DNA from: Rana temporaria
Taxonomy: Eukaryota; Chordata; Amphibia; Anura; Ranidae
Direction of reading: 5' to 3'
NCBI RefSeq assembly: GCF_905171775.1
Contig: NC_053494.1
Location: 194,029,044 to 194,093,043 of the forward strand
DNA: 64,000 nt
The notes beneath the pieces were generated by a model, which had not been told where the DNA came from, made no database searches, and was given only the letters and a program-made list of their open reading frames with translations. Of the stretch, positions 55,437 to 64,000 are shown one piece after another; the first letter of the stretch is position 1, and every line of letters starts with the position of its first letter. A program made the position numbers and the translations under genes.

Positions 55437-55836
55437 GGCTCACACTAGTGCGGTGCGAATTTCAGCTCTCTTATCTCTGCAGAGAGATAAGAGAAGTGTT
55501 CAGCAGATCCATTGCGTTTTAGCTGCAGATTAGCTGCGAATTTGGAGACCTGGGAGAGGGGAGGGGGGAAGTGTATTGAGCTGAATGAGACAAATACCGA
55601 AGAGAAATGAACACATCTGCGAATTCAGCTGCGTACCCATAGAAGATAATGGGACTGAATTCGCACCTGAGCCGCACCGCAAGACCTAAAAAACGCACAC
55701 GGTTTGGCGGCAATGCGCAGTGTGAATGCATCGCACATATGTGAACCAGCCTCATTGAAAACAATGTATTTTGAAATGTTCTGCGAATTGGATGCAGTTT
55801 AAGCCGCGCTCAATTCGCATAGGTGTGAACCTGGCC
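55437..55836. mobile_element. Foldback MITE (GGCTCACACTAGTGCGG)
   Basis: It begins TAAGGCTCACACTAGTG and ends ATAGGTGTGAACCTGGCCTTA, an inverted pair; GCGAATTC and AATTCGC words recur inside. TSD is ambiguous because the ends and flanks are themselves TAA/TTA. Confidence 0.65.
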
Positions 55837-55867
55837 TTAATGTTGCATTGTTGAAATTTACAAGGAA

Positions 55868-56412
55868 ATACTGTATTTGCTGGCGTATACGACCTTTCAC
55901 ACTTAAAAAAACTGGCCAAAAAGCAGGGGTCGTCTTATACGCCGGGTCAGCTGCTCGGATGCCTGTTGGATGTGCAGTAATACTGTATGTATCTTTGGCT
56001 ACATACAGTATATACCGCTTAGCCAATCCCGGTGAGCAATGTATTCAAATGAATACAGAGCCTGCTCGGATTGGAGTAACAACCTCTGCCAATCCGAGCA
56101 GGCTACATACAGTAGCCTACTCGGATTGGCTTTGAGAGTCAGAGAGGAGTGGGCTGATGATGTTACAGCCTCTGCCAATCCAAGCAGGCTTTGTATTCAT
56201 TAATAGAATGCATCACTCGCCGTGATTGGCTCCAGCTCTAGCAAGAATAAAGAAGAATATGGCTCCAAAAGGAAGAAATATGAAGCGTCGGGAGCCTCAG
56301 AAGGGGGGTCTTCTTATACGGTGAGTACATCTTATGAGTAAATCTTAAAAAATATATAAAATTAAGGGGTCGTCTTATACGCCCGGTCGCCTTATACACC
56401 GGCAAATACGGT
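55868..56412. mobile_element. Element with CTGTATTTGCTGGCGTAT ends
   Basis: Ends CTGTATTTGCTGGCG and CACCGGCAAATACGG are inverted, as in 18558-19055. The interior has several CCAATCCGAGCAGG blocks in both orientations, a start-like ATGGCTCCAAAAGGAAGAAA near 56260 and a donor-like GGTGAGTA at 56321, possibly the first exon of a lost transposase. That is speculative. Confidence 0.7.
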
Positions 56413-57821
56413 AGCTTTTTTTCTAATTTTTTACTATTTATTTCTTATAAAATTCAAAGAAATAAAAATGTACATATCCAAATTTGCAACTAAATTAAAA
56501 CCCTATACGTATCGAGGGAAAAAAAAAATATATGTATAAGACGTTGGGGTAGAATGCAAAGCTTGAAAACAATATAATGTGCAGAGCTAAAAACATCACC
56601 TATACAAAAGAAATAAATAAATAAATAAATAAACAAATAAAGCCTCTGGAACTCAGGGGTATTTAGGGAGAAAAAGTCTTGGAGACTCAAGTGGCTAACA
56701 AGTGATTGAGGTGCTTGTAAAGTATTGCTTCTCCATTGTTATTCCTTACAGAGTCTGGTCAAGTGCTTCTTGAATCTGAAATTGGCTCTAATTGGGCAAT
56801 GCATGATCAGCCTCAGCCAGAAACGCGTCAGCCTGCATCGCAGCTGCTTTTTCAATATGCATTCGTTAGCTATATATTTAAAATACAGAGTTCAGCAATA
56901 TTTCATTCCAGTATGGTGTTTCTCCTTGGCGTTTGCATTAAGTGAGGACGTTTACAGTAAAACATGCTTCCACCTTTCCTCCCGAAGAACGTTGCTTTGT
57001 CACAAAACCCCTCTTATTTTTTGTCCACGTTTTTGCAAGCTGACATTTTTGATAAATGAATGGAAAAGAGCTTCGCTTTCAGAACCCATTAATCAGGTTT
57101 ACATGTATTTAAGCCTTACATAATCTCAACACAAGGGCTGTAGGACTCAGTTCTGTATTCCATTTGAGAAATGGCTCTACATGGGTGACCAAGATGCAAT
57201 GTACAATATATTCTATTGTACTTGGACGCAGAATTCGTTGCCGTCCCTAAAATAAATTACTTAGCTCTTATGGATTTCTCCATATCCAATTAATTTGAAG
57301 AATGCAAGAGAGTCGATTTCCCTCTAACGAGTATCTTTGCATTTTAAGAGTTGACCTGTGCATAATTAGCTTATATTTTTTTTTTCCCCGAGACCCCTGG
57401 ACTTTCGCTACTGTCCACACAGAGGAAAAGTCACAGAGCGTAATTAATCTGCATAGAATTTGCTGATCTTTTATCATTCTGAATGGTCATCTTTCTTCAG
57501 TAACTAATGTGAGGTTCCAAGAATAAATATTGTTTATCCCTACTGTCCGAAACAGAAATGGGCATCCTTTAAGAGAAGGAGAGATGATTCAACCTAGGCA
57601 AAGTCAGATGAAGGTTATTTCATTTGCGACAAAGATACATTTATGTTAATACAAACTTACATCAGAGACAGCATTGAGATTCTGTACTAAAAAGAAACAA
57701 GTGTTCTGAAATCGTATAAACTGTCTTATGTTTTTCGTATCGAGGGATTATGGGTAATTGTAAACTTTTCTACCATACAAATTAAAATCAAACTTTATCT
57801 TAACACTTTTGGAAGCATCAC
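56413..57821. other. Unique block with possible conserved non-coding DNA
   Basis: After a short (AAAT)n tract at 56607-56640 the sequence is mostly unique. About 57120-57560 has balanced composition with TGCATAATTAGC and GCGTAATTAATCTGC homeodomain-like sites. The 132-aa frame at 56725 has no known domain. AGAAACGCGTCAG near 56820 resembles a hammerhead 3' side, but the rest is missing. Confidence 0.35.
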
Positions 57822-58070
57822 TTTCCTGTATATACTGCACACTGTCATTCCATCTGAATTATTTTCCTGTATATACTGCACACTGTCATTCCATCTGAAT
57901 TATTTTCCTGTATATACTTCCCACTGTCTTTCCAAATTTATTCTTTTCCTGTATATACTGCACACTGTCTTTCCACCTTTATTCTTTTCCTGTATATACT
58001 GCACACTGTCTTTCCACCTTTATTCTTTTCCTGTATATACTGCACACTGTCTTTCCACCTTTATTCTTTT

Positions 58071-58499
58071 CAGGGCTCAAGTCCTGCGGGAACGTGTGGG
58101 AACGGAGTCCCTGTCCTTTTTTCACAGCAGGAACTCAGTTCCCTTTGCAGGACATGAGCAGCTGAGCCAATCCTTCACTAAGCGGCGATGCCCAGCTTGA
58201 GTCACTGTCAGGGGCAGGCGAACCTTAGTAATCCTTTATGTTACTGGCCGCTTCCTGTATATGGAGTCATCGGGTAGTGTGCGGGTATTCCATCACTTCC
58301 TCTATGCCGCAATGTCTCCTGGGAGCTTTTGTCATTGTTCCCAGGAGACATTGCGGAGATCTTCCTCGAGATATCGCGGGATTTAGAAAAGTAATGCGGT
58401 TTAGTAATTATGCATATGAGCATATCATTTTTTTTTTTTGTGGGGAAGTGGATCTTTGGTGGGTTTTCCCACACTTTTTTCCCCAGGACTTGACCCCTG
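58071..58499. mobile_element. hAT-like MITE inside the tandem array
   Basis: Ends CAGGGCTCAAGTCCTG and CAGGACTTGACCCCTG are inverted. Flanks ATTCTTTT and ATTATTTT match at 7 of 8, but both are also array-unit variants. TCTCCTGGGA and TCCCAGGAGA words sit in the middle. Confidence 0.75.
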
Positions 58500-58902
58500 A
58501 TTATTTTCCTGTATATACTTCCCACTGTCATTCCATCTGCATTATTTTCCGTAAATACTGCACACTGTTATACCATCTGAACTCCTTTCCTGTACATACT
58601 GCCTATTGAAATGCCCTTTGCTTTTCCTAATTTATTTCCTCATTCAGGGCTATCTTTAAGACAGCTGCCCTGGGCCCTGCCATTGTTGTGGGGCCCAGAG
58701 CAGCTGCCTCATACTTGCCAACTTTCCCAGTTTCAATTCCCTTGTCCTTTGAAGTTGTGTCATTTGCTGTGTCCTAATATCTCAGTGTGAAGTGCTGCTA
58801 CTAATGCTGTCCAGCTCTGCCTTATTGTTGTGCACAGATGACTCACCTGCAGACCCTGTGTTTGTATATAAATAACCGTAATTCATATCTAAATAATGGG
58901 GG

Positions 58903-59128
58903 CATTCATATGTAAATAGCAGTTACATTCATATGTAAATAGCAGTTACATTCATATGTAAATAGCAGTTACATTCATATGTAAATAGCAGTTACATTCA
59001 TATGTAAATAGCAGTTACATTCATATGTAAATAGCAGTTACATTCATATGTAAATAGCAGTCACATTCATATGTAAATAGCAGTTACATTCATATGTAAA
59101 TAGCAGTTACATTCATATGTAAATAGCT
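58903..59128 (+). repeat. 23-bp tandem repeat, ten units
   Basis: CATTCATATGTAAATAGCAG plus TTA repeats with an exact 23-bp period from 58903 to about 59128, with few substitutions (one GTCACA variant). Diverged units continue to about 59180. Confidence 0.97.
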
Positions 59129-59384
59129 GCGGGCAGTGGCATTCATTTGTAAATATAGGTGACATTCATATGTATATCATGTCCCTCTGCAGTGAAGAGA
59201 TGATGTGCTGTAACCTCTAGAAACTAATCAGTGAGCAATATCTCTAGCAACCAATCAACAAGAAGAGATCATTTGTAGTAACCTCTAGCAACTAATCAGT
59301 GAGGCGTAATGTGTGCTGTAAACCTCTAGCAACCAGTCAGTAAGTGGTAATGATATGCTGTAACCTCTGGCAACCAATAAAAAC

Positions 59385-59565
59385 AGCAGAGGTGATCAAA
59401 TACCACCAAAAGAAAGCTCTATTTGTGGGGAAAAAAGGACGCCAATTTTGTTTGGGAGCCACGTCGCACGACCGTGCAATTGTCTGTTAAAGCGACGCAG
59501 TCCCGAACTGTAAAAACACCTTGCGTCTTTAGGCAGCATATTGGTCCGGTCCTTAAGTGGTTAAA
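59385..59565 (-). repeat. Ranid repeat family A fragment, inverse
   Basis: ACCACCAAAAGAAAGCTC, CCACGTCGCACGACCG and CCTTAAGTGGTTAA are the inverse of the family A 5' region. Confidence 0.8.
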
Positions 59566-59775
59566 GACGACCCTGCATTCATTCATACATTCTGCCTGTT
59601 ATTATTCACTTTACATTTCTCTCCTGCATGTACTGTCCACTGACATATCTTCTGCATTCATTTCCTGTACATATTGCCAATTGTTATGCCTTCTGCATTC
59701 ATCTCCTCTATATTCTGTCTGTTCTTATACTCTCTGCATTCCTATCCTGGACATACTGTCTAATGTCATAGAAAA

Positions 59776-60436
59776 AGATGAGAATGGTGCCTTATTCAAT
59801 AATGTGCCATAAAGTAATATACTCAAAGAATGAATATGATGAGTAGCCAAACATACAAATAAATAAATGTGAATACAAGAATTAAAGCCCAATGGTAGGA
59901 GTCAGTTCATATAAAGGAAAAAATCTCAGGGATAACTTGATAGAAGAAAAAACAGATAAAACATCAATTCAAACATTGACTGTTAAATTTATGAATTGGC
60001 CGCTCACCTCCAACAATGACCCCAAGGGTCAAACACAGCTCATCAGATAGGCAGATAAGGAATCCTGCCGATGGATCTGTAAAGGCATCCAGGTTCCAGG
60101 CGAAGACGAAAAACTACATCCAAAACTTGGCATCAAAGCATCTTGGGTAATTCCATATATAGAGGAAACAGCTCGCTCCAAGGAATGACACTTCTTGTAT
60201 AAATGGCGCTCAAAGGAAACAAAGAACAGCCATAGTGCAATATGGCTGAATGAAAAAATAAATGTTTTTAGTAAAAGAAACTGCTTACATCAAGTTAGAG
60301 TAAAAACCGCAGTAAAAGGCAATGGGAGTAGTCACACACTCGCCTCCTTAGCGTACTTCCGTAAAACACCACTAGGACTGACGTCACAAGGCTCCACCCG
60401 ATGCGTTGCGTCACTGATCACCTGACTTCCTCAGGG
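59776..60436 (-). mobile_element. Penelope/retrozyme-like insert with hammerhead-like 5' end
   Basis: On the minus strand the insert starts near CTGAGGA (60434-60428), then AGTCA, a loop, TGAC and GCAACGCATC, resembling a hammerhead with GAAAC changed to GCAAC. The body contains CTTGGGGTCATTGTTGGAGG on the minus strand. No reverse transcriptase is present. Confidence 0.5.
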
Positions 60437-61143
60437 AGCATACCCTCTGCATTCCTCTTCTATATAATGTATACAGTACTGCCTTCTGCCCTCCTTTGAT
60501 GTACATACTGCCCACTGTTATACCCTCTGCATTCCTCTGCTGTATATACTGCCACTGTCATACCTCCTGCCCTCCTTTGATGTACATACTGCCCACTGTC
60601 ATACCTTCTGCCCTCCTTTGTTGTACATACTGCCCACTGCCATACCTTCTGCCCTCCTTGGATGTACATATTGCCCACTGTCATACCTTCTGCCCTCCTT
60701 TCATGTACATACTGCCCATTGTCATACCTTCTGCCCTCCTTTCATGTACATACTGCCCACTGTCATACCTTCTGCCCTCCTTTGATGTACATACTGCCCA
60801 CTGTCATACTGTCTCTCCTCCTTTGATGTGCATACTGCCCACTATCATACCTTCTGCTTTCCTTTCCTGTACATACTGCCCACTGCCATATCTTCTGCCC
60901 TCATTTCCTGTACATACTGCCCACTGCCATATCTTATTAACTCCTTTTCTGTACATACTGCCCCTTGTTATGCCTTCTGCATTCCTCTTCTCTATATTCT
61001 GTCTGTTCTTATACCCTCTGCATTCATCTCCTGTACATGCTGCATGTTATAAAGCCATCTGTATTGCCATTTCTTTCAGGTACATTCTCCCTATTAATAT
61101 ACCATGTGCATTCATATTCTGTGCATACTGTCTACTGTCACAT

Positions 61144-61343
61144 CCCCTGAGTTACTCTCCTGTACATACTGCCCATTGTCATACCCTCTGCATTCCTCTC
61201 CTGTATATACTGCCCACTGTCATACCTTCTGCACTCTTTTTCTATACAAAGAGTGCAGAAGGTATGACAGCGGGCAGTATATACAGGAGAGGAATGCAGA
61301 GGGTATGACAATGGGCAGTATGTACAGGAGAGTAACTTAGGGG
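61144..61343. repeat. Near-perfect 96-bp inverted duplication with 8-bp loop
   Basis: Arms 61144-61239 and 61248-61343 are inverse copies with two mismatches; the loop is TTCTATAC. Each arm spans about two units of the surrounding array, so array orientation flips here. It should form a strong hairpin or cruciform. Confidence 0.95.
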
Positions 61344-61591
61344 ATTTGTCAGTTCATGTACATTCTCCCTATTAATATAACATGTGCATTATTATTCTTT
61401 ACATAATATCTACTGGCATATCCATTTAGTTCCTCTACTGGACATAGTGTCCACTGTCATACCCTCTGCATTTCGCTCTTGTACATTTTGCCCCACTATC
61501 ATACCCTCATAATTTTGCTCAGGTGCATACAGCCCACTGTCATATCCTCAGCAGTTCTGTACTGTACATTCTTCCTGATGTCATACCCTTA

Positions 61592-62082
61592 GGCCCCATA
61601 CACACCATAGAATCTATCCGCAGATAAATCCCATCAAATGGGTTTCTGCGGATAGATCCTATGGTGTGTACACGCCAACGGATATTTATCCGCAGATAAA
61701 TCTCCCCTGGGATGGATTTCCAGCAGATGGATATTTGCTGACATGCACAACAAATCCATCTGCTGGAATCCATTCCAACGGATGGATCCGCTCGTCTGTA
61801 CAGACTTACCGGATCCATCCGTCTAAAGGGATTCCCCGCACGCGTCGTAATGATTTGACGCATGCGTGGAATTCCTTATATGACAGCGTCGCGCCCGTCG
61901 CCGCGTCATAATAGCGGCGACGGCGCGACACGTCATCGGCAGAGGATTTCAGCGCGGATTTCAATGCGATGTTGTGTACACGCCATCGCATAGAAATCCT
62001 CTGAAATCCTCGAGAGGATTTATCCGCGGATACGGTCCGCTGGACCGTATCTGCGGATAAATCCTCTCGTGTGTATGGGGCC
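61592..62082. mobile_element. GTACACACGA-class MITE (GGATTTATCCGCGG word)
   Basis: It runs from GGCCCCATACACACCATAG to CTCTCGTGTGTATGGGGCC, flanked by TTA and TCA. It is near the inverse of 23065-23555, including the GATTCCAGCAGATGGATT block, and inserted in the tandem array. Confidence 0.87.
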
Positions 62083-62236
62083 TCAGTAATACTCTCCTTT
62101 ATATTGGGCCCATTGTGATACCCTCTGCATTTCTCTCCTGCACACACTGCATGTTATCATACCCTCTGCATTCTTATCCTATACATACTGCCCCTGTCAT
62201 ACCATTTGCACTTCTCTCCTTTACTGCCTGTTATTA

Positions 62237-63995
62237 CATTTGAAAAATAAAAGGATAATACTGCGCTGCCTAATAAAAAAGGTGAAAAAAAGCTGCTAGC
62301 ACAAACAAATAGAATTGCATATAGAAGTGAAAGGTGGGAAGTGCAGCGCTAATGGAATGAATCAGGTGTAATGAAACCAAGGTATATAAAAACAATGAAA
62401 AATAAAAAAGAGTGATATAAGTGAAAATATCACAACATAAGCAAGTGTAAGAAACAATCCATCATTACACTGAATATATCGGTGCATGTACTGTATCATG
62501 ACAAAGGTATGAACACTAATGTCATAACAAATCAGTGATAAAAACAGTGATAAAAAGTGATATAACAAATGAATATAAACGCCAGTAGTCCTGTGCAGGA
62601 AAATAAATTCTGAGAATGTGAATCGCAAAAAAAATATATGGATGGATCTTTGAAAACGTCTCCAAACAATGGATTCGGCTATTTCAAACTGCAAAATGGT
62701 ATAATTGAGAAGTGGACCAAGAAGATGTAAATTAGTCCTGGTTGCATGAAAGTGAGAACATCAGATAACAAGTTGTGATCCAAAAATCAAGAAATAACGA
62801 TGGGTACTCTTAACCCCCTTACACACGATCCGAAAATCATACGAAAAATGCCGCTTTCTAAACGATTGTACGATAATCAGATCGTTAGTACAGAGCTTTC
62901 GAGAGCCGATCGGGACAGTTCATCCGATTTTATTCTATCGGACATGCACAGTTTTTTTTTCGTCCGATTTTCGTTTAATCAGTACAGCTGTCGTTCGAAA
63001 ATGCAATACAAATGACATCAGAAGAGTGGGACTTTTTAAAGTCCCACCCTTCTTTTATTTGCATCATTCGTGACGTAGCGCCACATTGGTAGCAATTGCA
63101 TCCAAAAAACTACAGGGATGGAGGTGCTTGACTCTACCCAGCCATGACCTCATTTAAAGTCCCAATTTCCCCTCCCCCTTATATTAGTAACACATGACAT
63201 CACTTCCGATTTTTTATTCTGCCGTAAGAGAATTTTCGTGACTTTAGTAAACTCATCAGATTCGACGTGAGATTAGCATACAAAAAAAAAAAACGGACGA
63301 TCATTCATCCGATAATCGGATCGTGTGGACCGGGCATTACCATGAGGTGCGGTCCCACACACCTGTCAGTGGTGAATCAAAACAGAGTAGGTAAGAATAT
63401 TGGTATCACAGCTTCCTCCGATGATCGTCTCAAGATGGCGTCCTCACAGTGGTTGCCAGGTCAATGGTGCACACTTCTGTATTCCCATTGGGTTGTTAGC
63501 AATGCCCCTCCAGGGGATAAAATGGTAGGTATATGCAAGAAGCATGTAAACATAAAAGAGAAAGAGGCCTCCACATGACATAGCTGACAAAAATTACCGA
63601 AATGGGATTTATGAAAAAACAAGGATAAAAAAAAACAGCTTGCAAACATCCAGCGATGGTTACAAAAATAAAAGTGATCACAAAAAACGATTGAGTGCGG
63701 TACTATGGGCAGCAAGTATAAAAACCCTATGCATTTCGTTATTGGACTTCAACTGGGGTATGTATCAACCTGCAGCCACTGCGCTTATACAGTACATGAA
63801 TGGTGATTGAATGATTGTATGCCAGTTCTACTTCCGGGAACATTGAATCGGCTTGCACTTCAAGCCTCAAGTGCATTATCCAATCATGGCAATGCAATGG
63901 AGAGTGTGTCCGCCGCGTCATTATGGTGAAGGGTGGAGCTACTCAAAGTGGTTATGAGACGCCTAGCGGACATGGAAGGAGTCTGGAAACCAAGC
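62237..63995 (-). mobile_element. Penelope/retrozyme-like element, cut by a MITE and maybe by the window end
   Basis: The minus strand reads a GC-richer 5' part (about 63760-63995), a degenerate hammerhead-like TTGAAGTCCAATAACGAAAT (63733-63752) and a long AT-rich tail with GATTCATTCCATTAGCGCTG near 62340. No reverse transcriptase frame is seen. The MITE at 62813-63336 is nested. Confidence 0.45.
62813..63336. mobile_element. GTACACACGA-class MITE (TCCGATTTTCG word) with TTA TSD
   Basis: It runs from ACCCCCTTACACACGATCCG to CGGATCGTGTGGACCGGGCA, flanked by TTA (62810-62812, 63337-63339). Arms have CCGATTTTCGT and ATCGGATCG words. A GC-poor inner palindrome AAAGTCCCACC lies near 63035-63050. 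The GCATGCGTCGAA core is absent. Confidence 0.88.
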
Positions 63996-64000
63996 CTCGT

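Larger units (their letters stand above)
58645..59575. mobile_element. Probable hAT-like composite inside the array
   Basis: It begins CAGGGCTATCTTTAAGACAG and ends AAAGACGACCCTG, similar to ends of 46084-46896. It encloses a 23-bp tandem array and an inverse family A fragment (59385-59565). TSD matching is only partial (TCCTCATT / CATTCATT). Confidence 0.5.
57822..62235 (+). repeat. Large 41-43 bp tandem array, five insertions
   Basis: Six exact 41-bp steps (TTTCCTGTATATACTGCACA) start at 57822. Related units of about 42-43 bp (CTGTACATACTGCCCACTGTC type) continue at 58503-58620, 59580-59775, 60437-61590 and 62083-62235. Interruptions are 58071-58499, 58645-59575, 59776-60436, 61592-62082 and the inverted duplication 61144-61343. 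The 270-aa frame near 60496 is produced by the array. Confidence 0.9.

Noticed and set aside
56800..56830. AGAAACGCGTCAG as a hammerhead
   Set aside because: The CUGANGA box and stem II cannot be found upstream; only the 3' side matches.
60496..61308. 270-aa open frame, the longest in the window
   Set aside because: It follows the 42-43 bp tandem array (repeating YILPTVIPSA-like text) and runs into the inverted duplication; no start context or domain.

Overview
This window reads as non-genic, repeat-packed nuclear DNA from an anuran, most likely a ranid-type frog. That call rests on recognising, from memory and without a search, several abundant middle-repetitive families typical of true frogs (for example the family starting TTAACCACTTAAGCCCCGG and carrying CCACAAATAGAGCTTTC). 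There is no intact protein-coding gene, no operon-like layout, no tRNA or rRNA gene and no CRISPR array. Nearly every long open frame lies in a tandem repeat or a foldback element.

Most of the sequence is a nested stack of transposable elements, and many boundaries can be fixed by target-site duplications (TSDs) read directly. Eight clean 8-bp TSDs mark hAT-type insertions (12658-13766, 17230-18452, 26133-27642, 34610-35455, 41200-41730, 46084-46896, 50284-50797, 50988-52759); three more have 7 of 8 bases matching (3297-4274, 38282-38466, 58071-58499). Three-base TSDs mark Harbinger-like foldback MITEs of two groups: one with ends in GTACACACGA and one with ends in GGCCAGATTC. TTAA sites flank another MITE group. 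TA sites flank pogo/mariner-like MITEs and Tc1 elements. Three Tc1/mariner elements (8535-9166, 15690-19168, 39425-40512) and one inverted Tc1 pair (14140-14878) keep decayed transposase. Non-LTR remnants include Tx1/L1-like pieces (22130-23662 with a 16-bp TSD, 33195-34340, 41800-41930) and two copies of a CR1/L2-like 3' end (30870-31534, 42306-42892).

Layout: 1-10 kb, MITEs, hATs and a Tc1 3' half; 10-15 kb, a 200-bp TA tract, a candidate 45-nt exon, a minisatellite-bearing hAT and an inverted Tc1; 15.7-19.2 kb, one Tc1 split by four insertions; 19-30 kb, foldback inserts, a LINE with two nested MITEs, a relatively unique AT-rich stretch and a hAT with a CCAAT-bearing tandem array; 30-46 kb, LINEs, hATs, MITEs and the third Tc1; 46-56 kb, hATs, TTAA elements, the second minisatellite-bearing hAT and pogo/mariner-like MITEs; 57.8-62.2 kb, a long 41-43 bp tandem array broken by five insertions and an inverted duplication; 62.2 kb to the end, a Penelope/retrozyme-like element with a MITE inside.

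The less repetitive blocks (10.4-11.0, 23.7-24.9, 27.7-29.0, 38.5-39.4, 52.8-53.3 and 56.4-57.8 kb) are where a host exon or conserved non-coding element would most likely sit. Two short, splice-site-bounded candidate exons (10489-10533 and 31880-31919) are offered with low to moderate confidence.
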